A stretch of DNA of 64,000 nt. It comes from Selaginella moellendorffii (lineage: Eukaryota; Streptophyta; Lycopodiopsida; Selaginellales; Selaginellaceae). The stretch covers positions 746,611 through 810,610 of the forward strand of contig NW_003314310.1 of the NCBI RefSeq assembly GCF_000143415.4, read 5' to 3'. Shown here one piece after another: positions 22,448 to 34,486 of this stretch (positions are counted from its first letter, which is position 1; each line of letters begins with the position of its first letter). The position numbers and the translations under genes were made by a program. The notes under the pieces were generated by a model. The model did not search any database. It was not told where the DNA came from and saw nothing but the letters and a program-made list of their open reading frames with translations.

Positions 22448-24732
22448 CCGGTCTCGGTCCCGGTCTCGGTCTCGACTTCGGACTCCATCTCGGGTCCATC
22501 TCGGAATCCATCTCGGACTCCATCTCGGGTCCATCTCGGACTCCATCTCGGACTCCATCTCGGGTCCACCTCAGACTCCACCTCGGACTCCATCTCGGGT
22601 CCATCTCGGACTCCATCTCGGACTCCACCTCGGACTCCACCTCGGACTCCATATCGGGTCCATCTCGGACTCCATCTCGGACTCCATTTTGGGTCCATCT
22701 CGGGTCCACCTCGGACTCCACCTCGAACTCCATCTTGGGCTCCATATCGGGTCCATCTCGGACTCCATCTCGGACTCCATTTTGGGTCCATCTCGGGTCC
22801 ACCTCGGACTCCACCTCGGACTCCATCTTGGGGTCCTTCTCAGACTCCACTTCGGACTCCACTTCGGACTCCAACTCGGGCCCATCTCGGACACTTCCAC
22901 GTGTCATGTGTTGGTCCTTTTGGGTCCCTTTTTGGAGCCTCGCCTATGGCTCGCTTCGTGCTCATTCCTCGAGCACTTCGTTGGGAGTTCCACTCCCGCT
23001 CTTGACTTTTTCAAGTCGGAGCTTTTGGTCCAAACGTGTTATGTTCGTTTGGCTTTCGCTTCAGCCACTACCACGTGGCACCCTTTCCGGCTCCACTTTG
23101 GGGCCTAGGGATTTTGTGTCTCACATGGTCATCCTAGATCCACTCCTTAGCATCTTTAGGATGCCGACAAACATGGGGAATAGCTTTTCCCAATATCTCC
23201 GTTTTGGTCCCCCCCAAGTTCCTTTCTGTCCTTGGCTGTGTTCGCCAACACTGCCACTGGGTCAAGGCTCACGGGCCTGACCACTAAGTCCCACTGTCCT
23301 CTAGGACTTCCTCACTGTATGACTGTGTCCTTGGTCACCACACCAAAGGGTTACTCCTCTTCCTTTCCACAATCTGGGACTTTGGGACAACATTTCGGAA
23401 CACCATGGCCCTACGCGGGCCTCATGGGTACTCTCCCCGCCTTCTGCTTTTAGGTGCTCTAGCCAGGGGCTTAGAGCAAGGTTCTATTGAGCCACACCAG
23501 GTATCCAAGTAGGTAGTGCCACCCACACTTGGACTGGGAGCATTAGCCAGTCGATCTCCCGGGGGAACTAGAGCTAGCTCTTAAACACTTCACCAAGCTA
23601 CGCTACTTGTCAATCTGTATTCACTCTAGCATTGGACTTCTCAGTGGTTATCCCATCACCTAGCACCTAGGCACAACCTTCTTGGGCCAAACTAGCATTT
23701 CCTGTCCAAACTAGCTCCACTAGAGTCCTCCCCCTCATTATACTTTTGGAGCTTACCAAACCCCCCTAGGGTCTGGTTTGGGCTTTCACCCTCTCAGACT
23801 CGAACTCCGACTTGGACTTGGACTCGGACTTCGACTCGAACTCAGGCTGGGGCTCGGTCTCGGCCTCAGCCTTGGTCTCAGCCTTGGTCTCGGTCTCGGT
23901 CCCAGTCTCGGTCTCGGTCTCGGTCTCGGTCTCGATCTCGATCTCGACTTTGAACTCCATCTTGGGTCCATCTCAGACTCTATCTCAGACTCCATCTCGG
24001 GTCCATCTCGGAGTCCATCTCGAACTCCATCTCAGACTCCACCTTAGGTCCATCTCGGGTCCATCTCGGACTCCATCTTGGGTCCATCTCAGACTCCACC
24101 TCGGGTCTATCTCGGATCCATCTCAGACTCCATCTTGGGTCCATCTCAGACTCCATCTTAGACTCCATCTTGGACTCCATCTCGGGTCCATCTCGAGTCC
24201 ATCTTGGACTCTATCTCGGACTCCATCTTGGGTCCATCTTAGACTCCATCTTGGACTCCAGCTCGGGTCCATCTCGGACTCCATCTTGGACTCCACCTCG
24301 GGTCCATCTTGGATCCATCTTGAACTCCATCTCAGGTCCATCTCGGACTCCATCTTAGACTCCATCTCAGACTCCATTTCGGGTCTATCTCGGGTCTATC
24401 TCGGACTCCATCTCAGACTCCATCTCGAATTCCATCTCGGACTCCATCTTGGGTCCATCTTGGACTCCATCTCGGACTCCATCTTGGGCCCATCTCAGAC
24501 ACTTCCACGTGTCATGTGTTGGTCCTCTTGTGTCCCTTTTTTAGAGACTCACTTATTGCTTGCTCCGTGCTTGTTCCTTGAGCACTTTGTTGAGAGTTTC
24601 ATTCCCGCTCTCGACCTTTCAAGTCGAAGCTTTTAGTCCAAACGTGTTACGCTTGTTTGGTTTTCGCTTTAGCCACTACCACATAGCACCCTTCTGGCTC
24701 TACTTTGGGGCCTAGGGATCTTGTGTCTCACA
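21017..24732 (-). mobile_element. Long LTR 'e' (outer), split by a nested solo LTR
   Basis: Two pieces of one old LTR, 21017-21318 and 23131-24732, flank the younger LTR f and join in register across its duplicated site. The left end has drifted (tttaaacaac instead of tgtaagcaac); the right end is gtgtctcaca at 24732. It has no PBS beside it, so it is probably a solo LTR, but no matching 5-bp flanks are visible. Its minisatellite (about 23800-24490) is long and strongly mutated. Confidence 0.75.
21319..23125 (-). mobile_element. Long LTR 'f', solo, TSD tggtc, nested in LTR e
   Basis: A complete 1807-bp LTR with TG...CA ends flanked by perfect duplications tggtc (21314-21318 and 23126-23130). 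No PBS or internal domain is attached, which is the mark of LTR-LTR recombination. It is close in sequence to LTR a. Its compound minisatellite (about 22320-22870) keeps several frames open, one for 395 codons, but this is an artefact. Confidence 0.92.
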
Positions 24733-25439
24733 GCCAATAGGCAACCTAAATTGATAAAACAACATGTACTATTCACTTGATGATAGAAGTTATTGTAAGA
24801 GGAATGATTATAATAATAATCAAAGCGTCAAACATGAATACCCACATGTTGAAAAGAAAAGTGACCATCAAGATTATTTGCTTAAGGGTAATTTTCAAGA
24901 TTATCTGCCTAACCATGAGGAAAATAGGCCTAAAGACTAAAATTAGCTTAGAAATTACAATTAGTCTAGAGGTTTCAATATGCTTAAAGATTAAAAAAGG
25001 CCAAAAGAGTATGATCAACTTAAGACTTCTACTTGATATCCTAAGCTATACAATCAAGCTAAATCATCAAACAAGAATGATAGGCCTTTTAAAAATACGC
25101 AATCTATATCTAAGCAAGTTAGGGTAAAATAGTTAGATACAGAAAAGTTATTTAGCATTTATATCATGACTAAAGCCTAACAAAGAAAGGTTGAATCTAA
25201 AAGCCAAGATAAAAAGAGTGATGATGAAGTAGAAATTATCCTTAACTCTCAATAGAGCCAAAAGAAAAAAATCAATATAAAAATCACTCAACAACTCCAA
25301 GATTTACAACCACAAGTTGATTTGGAAAATAGTGATTTTAACATAGAGAGTCCCAAGTCTTTACAAGATGATATAAATTTCCCACTAGTACAAAAGGAAA
25401 TTCCATACTAAAGCTAAATGGCAAGGATGAGAAGAAGGT

Positions 25440-25960
25440 AGTAAAAAGCATTTTAAATGAAATTACATTCACTCTAGGCCAACTTCTCACTATAGCACTT
25501 TATCTTAAAGCTACATTGCTCAAAAAGCTCTCATCTAAGAAAGAAGAAACTTTAATCCCATTTATAGCCATTGCAATTGAGTTAAAGGATTGTGATTATA
25601 AAGTTTCTACAATTGATGTAAAAATTGGCAAAAATCTATTATTTAGAACTCTTATCGATGGTGGTTTAAGTATAAATATTTTAGAAGAGAGTATTTGCAA
25701 AGTTACTACCTAAGCCCAATTCAACTAGCCCTGTTTAATGTACAAATGGCAAATGATTGAAGTGTCAAGCCTATTGGAATTATTAAAAATGTTTTAACCA
25801 ATATGGCTGGCCTAAAGTACAAACTCAATTATGTCATATTTAAAATGACATCATGAGATTTTAGCTACAAAACTCTACTATGCAAACCTTAGCTATGCTA
25901 AATTGCTTGTACAAACTAAGACTGGAAAAATGGTTTTGTACATATAAAGTAGGACAACTA
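25440..25960 (+). pseudogene. Gypsy aspartic protease relic
   Basis: The frame at 25516-25713 contains LIDGGLSINILEE, matching the retroviral-type protease active site in which D-S/T-G is normally followed by a small residue and then N-I; the second position here is G. After a stop the flap and C-terminal half can be followed in pieces to about 25900. In living elements this enzyme cuts the polyprotein. Stops make it dead. Confidence 0.65.
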
Positions 25961-26240
25961 GAAAAAATTTGTGCTTATTACTTTTACCATATAATTGGAA
26001 AGGAAAGATCAACCCCTTAAAACTCAATTTTATGAAGGCTTAAATGATTTCCAAGAACAACAAATTTTAAAAGCTTTATCTAAAATTGAGTTAATTTCAA
26101 AAGTTGATCTCTATTCAATACTTAAAGAAGTACCTTGGTAAAAAACTCCTAGACTAGAGACTGGTATAGCTATAAGAGATTTCTCCCTAATAGATAGCAT
26201 AGGATTTAGGGTATAAGAATTTCTATTATTTTATTGCCTT

Positions 26241-26440
26241 TATTTGTGATAATTTCTTTAGACAAACCAAATCTTACAATGATGTTTTCATAAAGGAATT
26301 TGGTAATGTTAGCAACTGAGGCTTGTTTTATAAACATAACTTCTTACCATTTAGTCACATAATCAATAGCAACTAAAATGTATTTGTTCTTCTTACTAAT
26401 TGTTACCAAATAAACTATTTCCTAAAAAGTAAATCCATGA
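26241..26440 (-). pseudogene. Inverted fragment of gypsy integrase
   Basis: Reverse complement of a diverged copy of 26470-26680: the same phrases (for example aaacaagcctcagttgct and aaattcctttatgaaaac on the minus strand) appear in order. It lies head-to-head with the sense integrase about 30 bp away, forming a large imperfect palindrome. Confidence 0.8.
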
Positions 26441-26454
26441 ACTAAATCCTATCT

Positions 26455-27240
26455 ATCCATATGAAGAATTTCATAAATGGGAATTGGATTTTATGGGATC
26501 TATGGTGATAAGCAATAAAAAGAATAAATACATTTTAATCGACACTGGTTAAATGACTAAATGGGTAAAAATTATGTCTATGAAACAAGCCTCAGTTGCT
26601 ACTACTACCAAATTCCTTTATGAAAACATCATTGTAAGATTTTGTTTGCATAAGGAGATTGTCACAAATAGAGGCATCTATTTCATCAATGAAACAATAG
26701 AAATTTTTATATAAGAATTTATCCTTAAGCATAAAAAGTCCATGTTATATTACCCATATGTTGAATCTACTAATAAAGTATTTAAAAATATCTTTAAAAA
26801 GATTGTAAAGGACAATAAAAAAGACTAGGATGAGAAAATCCTAAATGTTTTATGGGTTTATAATACTACATATAAAGTATCCACAAGCATAACACCATTT
26901 CATCTTACCTATGACTAGAAAGTTTTAATGCCTATGGAAGTTATAATTCCCTCTTTGCGTATTGCAATTAAAAATGGCTTAAACGAAAAAGAAGCTCTTA
27001 AGCAAAGATTTGCCAAAATAGAAAATTTAAACAAGTTTAAGTTTAAAACAATTTAGACCCCATATACAATTCAAAAAGCCAGAAATGTTAAGCATGACAG
27101 ACAATTGAAAATCTCTTGCGAGCTTAAGCCAAGAGATAATGCTCTTTAGTATCAAGGCAAAATAGATGCTTTTGAAAATAAATTTGAGAGAAAATAGAAT
27201 GGTATATTAGCCCTAGAAAAAATTGAAGTGCACACTATGT
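26455..27240 (+). pseudogene. Gypsy integrase core relic
   Basis: Reading through stops, the N-terminal part matches the Ty3/gypsy integrase core: WELDFMGS (first catalytic Asp region, about 26479), a TKWVK segment, a segment ending in VTNRG (second Asp mutated to Asn, about 26655), then the region of the catalytic Glu and an SITPFHLTYD-type motif near 26890. Integrase would insert cDNA into the genome. At least six in-frame stops and shifts rule out function. Confidence 0.75.
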
Positions 27241-27299
27241 GGACAATACTGCAATAGTAAATTTAAACTATTTAAGGAAGTACTATGAAGATATAAGCA

Positions 27300-28150
27300 T
27301 AAATATTATCTATATTTTAGAGTACAAAACTGTGGATAAGCTCATGGATAAAGCCCTCACAAATATTCATCATAATGAACTACTTAAGTGCATAGATATG
27401 GTGGTGAATTAGATGGAAAATAGGGGTCTAGAAAAATTCTACAAAGCTACATCAAAGTTTATAAGACCACAAAAAGGCAAACTAATTCTTCAATTATGGG
27501 ATCTTATAAAATTGACATTCAAAATGGATGGAAGGGATATTAAGATCATTTAAGATCTTATTTCCAAGCTTTTCTATCTCCTCATAGAGCTAAATTAATA
27601 AAATTGGATAGAAGGAGTAGTCTTTCTTGATAAGCTAAGATAAGGATTTATTAACCTAGAATAGAGGGAAAATACATGTCCTCTAGGAAAGATTCATCTT
27701 TATGCTAGAGAAACACTTATATATTTGAGTGCTTTCTTCAATAAAAGGTTCCAAAAAAAGAAATCAAAGGATATATTGGACAAATATTTCTTTCTAGAGT
27801 AAACCTTTCTTCAAAATTTTGTTGATATAGCTTATAGAATTTTTCTCCAAACAATACAAAACTTAGAGGAAAATAAAAGAAGAAGCGGATACTCTAAGAG
27901 CAATGTTTACATTTTTTTTGCCTTATTCTATAATCTTTGTTAGCAATCCACAAGGATTAATGAATAGAGATTACTAAGCCAACAAGGAAATTAAAATTCC
28001 ATAATATGTTTGCATACAAAAGCAAATAAAGGCAAAATGAATAAGCTTAGGGCTAACGTATTAAGGTAAAGTGACCTAAGTAAATTGAAGGCAATTAAGG
28101 AGCTCCTTTTTCTCTCTCACTCTTTCCCTCTCACTCACTCTACACTTACA
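27300..28150. other. AT-rich stretch downstream of gypsy integrase
   Basis: No open frame above 60 codons and no recognised motif. It ends in a CT-rich run (about 28108-28150, ctctctcactctttccctctcactcactc) of the kind seen in plant promoters or 5' leaders. Confidence 0.5.
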
Positions 28151-30435
28151 CTTACACCTCTCCCAAGATGTGCCAACACTGTAAGCTTAGTTTTAAAGTA
28201 ATGTATAGTAGCTCAAAGGCTGCATAAAAGCAAACACCATCACTACAGCCTACTGAGTTGAGTGCACCCTTGATTGGGTGGAGTGACCTTGTGCTCACGC
28301 CACCACCAAAAGCCATTAACTCCACTCTTGAAGCATCGTCGACGCAAGATCTCACTTGGGCACCTCTATCGGCACTGCACTACATCTCTCGATTGCTTAA
28401 TGCCGAGTGTTTTGCCTACAAATCTCCATAGACAGCAAAAATGCTTAAGCAAGAAAAACATATGGAAGAAATCTCATCTGGCAACAAAGAGCTTGACTAT
28501 ATCCAAGTGAAGTTACCTAAGGAGCTTGTGCTTTCTCCTTGTGACAAATTTTAACTTGATGTTTTTGGGTTACTCGCATATGTGGAGTTGCTCAAAGGAG
28601 AAATATCGATCAAGCAAGGGATTAAACTCATGTAGAAGTGGTACCCAATTGAGCATGCATTTCTCTTTTGTGAGCGAGTTCATCCCTTTAGACTCACTTA
28701 GTTTGCTTAGATTTTTTGCCTAAACAACAAGGGCAAAATAATCACTATGAGCAAAAAGGATTATATGCCCCATCCTCCTTAACTACACATTCGAATGGAA
28801 AGGCAACTTCATTTATTTAAAGCTTGATTATCATGTTAAGCTTAAAGTTTTGTGTGCCATCATTGACGGGTGGACAGTTGCACAAAATGCCAACATCAAG
28901 ATAGCACATCTTATCAAAATTGAACAGCAAATAAATATAGCTCATTTCACCTATAATGGATTTGTAACTAAAATGAAGCATGCTACCTTACAAGTAGGCA
29001 AGGAAAGGCAAGTGACAATAGGACTCTTCATCTTTTTACAATACATTTACTAGCATTACACAACTCAAGAGAATCCCATGCCTCTCTTTGCCATTGGTCC
29101 ACCACTTCTAGTATCTCCCCCGAGGGAGATAGCAAGGGAAGGGAAACTAGTGAGGGATGTGGATGCAAAATAAGCTTCCCAAAATCTCAATGATATAGAT
29201 TCAGGCAAGGAAAATTCTCCTGTCAAAAAGAAATTTTACCTAAATCTAAAAATCCAAGTTGCAAGACCTCCAAGGTTTGTTCCACAGAAATCCAATAGCT
29301 GAGTATACTGCAGGAAAGCTGGACACAGCAAGTACAGTGATAAAATGCCATGCCCGAATCAAGAACAAAGTCATGACTTGCCTACGTCTACAAAGATGAC
29401 CCCGATGTCGATGCAAATCTCTCTGAGCATCGGGGAAGTGACGAGCACACAAATGAACAACATTAGGCAAATGATAGATGCTAAAGTTGTGAAAGAAATT
29501 TCACAACTTAGGCCACAAAGTCTAACACACAATGTGCCTACAAATGCTGCAAAACCATTAGCTGTAGACACAACCAATGAGGTGAGTTTAGACCAAAAAA
29601 ATCATGGCCAAGAAACTCACCAGGATGAAAAGGATGAGGCTACAAAAGAGAGTCTAGGTGAATCGGAGGAGTATAGGCTTAGTCTTCTTTAGTCCACCTA
29701 TGCATTGGATAGTGACACACTCTCAGCCAATCAATCTAGTGAGACGAGGTAGCCACAGCAGCAATAGACACTACACAAGCACTACAAAGTCAAGGCTAGC
29801 CACACCTTCACTTAACAAAACCGCAAATCAGCTGAGCAAGCTAGAAATCTGAAGCTTCATAGAGGAGCTCGCTCAACACATCAAGGGAGGAGGCAAGCAG
29901 CCAGTTGATGAGCCAATACAACTAGTAGAAGATGAAGAAACAACAAAATACTGCATGTAGGTCTTGAGCTACTTCAAGACAATCATTAAGAAAGTGGATG
30001 GAGTTATGGGTGAGCAAAATCTTTAGTGCCACATAATCCAAGAACTCAAGAGTACGATTCTAGCTTCCACATCTACTGATGTAGAGCACATCAGCCACTA
30101 AGACCAATACATTGCAATGCTCGACCAAGAAAATCAGAACATACATCAGGAACTTGATGATTTGCACTAAAGCATTGAGCTTATCAATATGAAGAGCAAG
30201 CTCAATAGCCTGGATTAGGATTTGGAGAATTTGACTGCTTGAGGATAGACAATAGCTTTGTCGTGTGGGAGTGATGAAAAGGTAAATGTTTTATCTTATG
30301 TATCTTCTCAAACATAACAAAAGAAGGAAGCTTAAGTGAAATAGAGTTATGCTTAAGCTTAAGCATCTAAAAAAGAAAAACCTGATTGTCATAGACAAGC
30401 AAGAAACAGTTAGGAATGATTATAAAATCATGTGG
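28150..30435 (+). pseudogene. Broken coding region with zinc-knuckle-like motif, unidentified
   Basis: A long plus-strand stretch with residual coding character. A frame near 29308-29345 shows Cys, GH and MPC with zinc-knuckle-like spacing, and the codon where the first Cys would be expected is TGA. It runs into a 115-residue open piece (29345-29692) rich in Q, S and charged residues, then into more broken sequence with a coiled-coil look up to about 30230. A retroelement Gag-like protein is one reading, but I do not recognise the family. Many stops make it a pseudogene. Confidence 0.4.
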
Positions 30436-30440
30436 TATAT

Positions 30441-32660
30441 TATAAACAACAAAATTTTCCATTCTACTTTAGTCACTTAACCACCCCTCCGACCATTTGA
30501 AGAAGTCTCACTTACAACGTCCATAAGTCCTATTCCGGACTTGGGGCTTGCTATCCCCAAGAATGGCATCCATGCCACTCAACTTTTGCACTTGGTCCAA
30601 GTGCTCCACATATTCGATCCCAAGACCGACACCCCAAGGTACCACTGACATATAAGCCTATTATGCTAAAGCCATGCCCCTTCACCTTGGTCACGCCGGT
30701 GGTCTAACACCACCTACATCATAGTCCCGTCTCTCAAAGACTAGGCCATCCATCCATGAGTGACCATCCCAAATCCACTCCTTATCATCTTTAAGATGCC
30801 CAAAAACATAGAGAATAGCCTTCCCCAATATCCCTTTTCCGGTCCCCTCCAAGTCCTTTTTTGTCTATAGCCATGTTCACTAACACTGCCACTGGATCAA
30901 GGCCCACAGGCCCAACCACTAAGTCCCATGGTCCTCTGGGACTTCCTCACCACATAACTATATCCTTGGTCACTACACCAGAGGATTGCTCTTCTTCCTT
31001 TCCACAATCTAGAACTTTGGGACAACGATTCGGAACACTGTTGTAAGCTCTTGAGTTTGGACTTCCCGGGAGGTCACCCAGCCCAGTACTATTCAAACCC
31101 AAGGACGCTTAACCCCAAATATCCCAAGACCCTTAACCGATTGGAAAAGGGGGTGCACTCTTTTTCATAGGCCTTTTCCCTCTATATTTGAACCCCATGG
31201 ATCGTCTCTCAAGTCGTTCCCTTTGGTTGCTTACAACTGTGGCCCTACACGAGCTTCGTGGGTACTCTCCCCACCTTCCACCTTTGGGTGCTCTAGCCAT
31301 GGGCTTAGAGCGAGGTTCCGTTGAGCCATGCCAAGTATTCAAGTAGGTAGTGCCCACCATGCTTGGATTTGGAGCATCAATTATTCGATCTCTTGGGGGG
31401 AACTAGAGTCAGCTTTTGAACATTTCACCAAATTACCCCACTTGTTAGTCCATATTCACTCTAGCCTTGGACTTCCTAGTGGTCATCCCATCACCCAACA
31501 GTTGGGAGTTGGGTATGGCCTTCCTAGGCCAAACTAGCATTTCCTGGCCAAACTAACTCCACTAGGTCCAACCCCCACACTCTCCTTATTATACTTTGGA
31601 ACCCCCTACAACAGCCCCCCCCCCCCCCCCCCCAAGCTTATTTTAGTATTCCGACTTGGACTCGGACTTAGACTCAGTCTTAGACTCAGACTTAGTCTCG
31701 GCCTCGGCCTTGGACTTGGTCTCAGTTCCATCTTGGACTTCATCTCAGACTCCATCTTGGACTTCATCTTGGGTCCATCTCGGACTCCATCTTGGACTCC
31801 ATCTTGGGTCCATCTCGGACTCCATCTTAGGTCCATCTCGGACTCCATCTCGGGTCCATCTCGAACTCCATCTCGGGTCCATCTCGGACTCCATCTCGGG
31901 TCCATCTCGAACTCCATCTCGGGTCTATCTCGGACTCCATCTTGGGTCCATCTCAGACTTCATCTCGGGTCTTTCTCAAACTCCATTTTGGACTCCATCT
32001 CAGACTCCATTTTGGACTCCATCTTAGACTCCATCTTGGGTCCATCTTGGACTCCATCTCGGGTCCATCTCGGACTCCATCTCGGGTCCATCTCGGACTC
32101 CATCTCGGACTCCATCTCAGACTCCATCTTGGCTCCATCTTGGACTCCATCTCGGACTCCATCTCGGGTCCATCTCGGGCTCCATCTTGGACTCCATCTC
32201 GAGTCTATCCCAGACTCCATCTCGGACTCCATCTCAGACTCCATCTTGGCTCCATCTCAAACTCCATCTCGGGTTCATCTTAGACTCTATCTCAAACTCC
32301 ATCTTGGGTCCATCTCGGGTTCATCTCAAACTCCATTTCGGACTCCATCTCAGGTCCATCTCGGACTCCATCTCGAGTCCATCTCAGACTCCATCTCGGG
32401 TCCATCTCAGAATCCGTCTCTGACTCCATCTTGGGTCCATCTCGGACTCCATCTTGGGCTCTTCCACGTGTCATGTGTTGGTCCACTTATGCTTCATGCT
32501 TATTCCTCGAGCACTTCGTTGGGAGTTCCACTCTCACTCTCGACCTTTCAAGTCAAATATTTTAGTCCAAATGTGTTACACTGGTTTCACTTTCGCTTCG
32601 GCCATTACCACGTGGCACCCTTTCAACTCCACTTTGGGGCTTAGGGATTTGTGTCTCACA
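30441..32660 (-). mobile_element. Long LTR 'g', solo, TSD tatat, with nested 194-bp LTR
   Basis: 2220 bp including a 194-bp insertion. The left end has decayed (tataaacaac) but the right end gtgtctcaca is intact, and 5-bp duplications tatat (30436-30440 and 32661-32665) match perfectly. No internal domain is attached. It contains an 18-20 bp run of C (about 31614-31634) followed by the minisatellite (about 31650-32460). Confidence 0.88.
31042..31235 (-). mobile_element. Solo LTR of TRIM family 2, TSD actgt
   Basis: 194 bp from TGTAAGCTC to TTGCTTACA with duplicated actgt at 31037-31041 and 31236-31240. It is nearly identical to the LTRs of the complete TRIM at 50357-51082. It splits the phrase ggaacac-gtggcc of LTR g, which is continuous in the other copies. 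Confidence 0.92.
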
Positions 32661-32665
32661 TATAT

Positions 32666-32930
32666 AAGTAGCACTTAGATGTGTTGCACTCATTAGTGTA
32701 TGCATTTACATTGAATTAACTATATTTTCTCTTGCTTATAATTGTTTATATAAAGTAGAGTTGAAAAAATGATATATGTTTATCCCTACTCACGTTTTAG
32801 AGTTCAAAGCTAAATTCTCTTCTATTTTCTTTTTATTGTTCTCTTCTCTACATTCTTATCTCTGTTTGTTTGTCATTACTTTGTAGGCAAGGGCAAAAAT
32901 GCAAGTATAAATAGAAAAAGCCTTACTTAA
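32666..32930. other. AT-rich sequence with no gene seen
   Basis: Short AT-rich stretch between LTR g and the inverted duplication; no motif or ORF recognised. Confidence 0.5.
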
Positions 32931-34270
32931 AAAGGATCTAGAGGAGTAAGAGTGGGTTTCTTCATAAAATACTCAGAGATCAATACTTGATCCTATTGAA
33001 CATTTGAATCCACACAATTGATCATTGATTACAATGGAATGCCACTTGATTCTAAATTCCACTATATTATAAACACATAAAAACATCTTTTATCCACAAT
33101 ATTATAAATAATTTTCTGTGTATTGTATGTAGTAACACTTGGTTTGCTTAATAGTAGTATTATTCCTATTTAATAATCAATAAATTAAAAATTATAAACA
33201 TTTTAAAAATTTATAAATACAATATTAATCTTAAATATCACACTATTTCCATAGTTAGAATGAACTGTGCAATATTTGACAACTGATCCACAACCACCAC
33301 CAAACCATTAGATGATAAAATAACCTAGAATATACTAGAAAGTGTTTAGGAAAGTTTCTAAATTATAAATACAGGATTAATCTAAACGAATAACAACCAT
33401 TAGATGGTAGAATATTCTAGAATATTTAAGCATATTTTAGATATATCCATTACCATCCCACTCCCCCTAAAGTTTTGCTTAAGCAAACAAAAAATACAGG
33501 AAATACTAGAAAAGATACATTAATATTCATCAAGTTTCTTAGCTCTATCCACATTAACTCAAATTTATATAGCTATTAATCAATACTATAAACTAATATA
33601 TGCTCATATGTTCATAAACAAAAGTTATAATCATTTTTAGTGCTCAATGTAGTTAACATATACTTTCTAGTACTGAATTAAGTATGCTTCATAGATAATC
33701 ATATCTAAAATAGTACATACAAGCATACATTCATATAATATGAATTCATACCTTATGGTCATCTAGTGTTAACTAGCTTGAGCCATGATAAAGAGCTTAT
33801 AAAGTATATAATCTCTTGCCAATATGGCAATAAAAGAAAAAGAACCTGTCAAAAAAAAGCTTTGCATACCTAGTGGTTAACAAATAGTTTTTGATACCTA
33901 AACTCACATTTGTGATATTTGGGACAGGTACTGAAAGTTTCATCTTCTGGTACATGATAAAGTTGTCTCTTTGAAATATTTTAATGTAAATTTTAAAAAG
34001 TTACTAGTATCCAGTGGCAAGTTTGAGAAGAAAGAAATGCCTATCCTATAACTATAGTAAAATTTTTTAATGCAAAACTTTAATTTCATCAAATTAGTCA
34101 TGAATCCAATCTGATTAAATCTTTAAATGGGATAAATACCCCTTCAAACTCAATAAATAATTGTGATTCAAAGGTTGTTGCAAAGTATTGAGACTTGAGA
34201 TGTCTTAAAGAGTTTGCTGTAAAGATGACTTATTCTCAACAACATCATAGAGCAATTCAAACCAGAAGCT
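32931..34270 (+). repeat. Left arm of a 1.3-kb inverted duplication
   Basis: Reverse complement of 35641-36965, alignable over its full length with small differences. The outermost 35 bp (ggatctagaggagtaagagt...) are an antisense scrap of the secreted-protein gene at 34487. The inner edge stops near ccagaagct (34270). There are no matching target duplications at the outer ends, so this looks like a segmental inverted duplication rather than a transposon with long TIRs. Confidence 0.88.
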
Positions 34271-34486
34271 ATGAATTTTCTAATTGGTTAGAAATACATC
34301 TTCCAAATGACTATTTTACAATAAAGAAGTCTAATAATAATTTAAAATATATTAGAAAACAAAGAAGGAAAAAATAAAATAAAATACAAGAAAACCATAA
34401 AAAGTTTCCAAGAATTTGTCCTTTTTATTTGACTTATAAACCCACCACAAGCAAGAATTGAGAGGAAGAAGAAAGAAGAGCTTGGT

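Larger units (their letters stand above)
19605..27300 (+). mobile_element. Decayed Ty3/gypsy element, interrupted
   Basis: AT-rich plus-strand DNA carrying, in order, a Gag zinc knuckle (20961-21016), more Gag-like sequence after an inserted LTR (24733-25440), a retroviral-type protease (25516-25900) and an integrase core (26455-27240). All are split by many stops and frameshifts. The RT/RNase H part expected between protease and integrase is absent. No LTRs of its own are recognised; the long LTRs at its edges and inside it belong to the other family. Confidence 0.75.

Noticed and set aside
22093-23280. 395-codon frame in LTR f
   Set aside because: Same minisatellite artefact; it runs across LTR sequence and past the target duplication with no domain.
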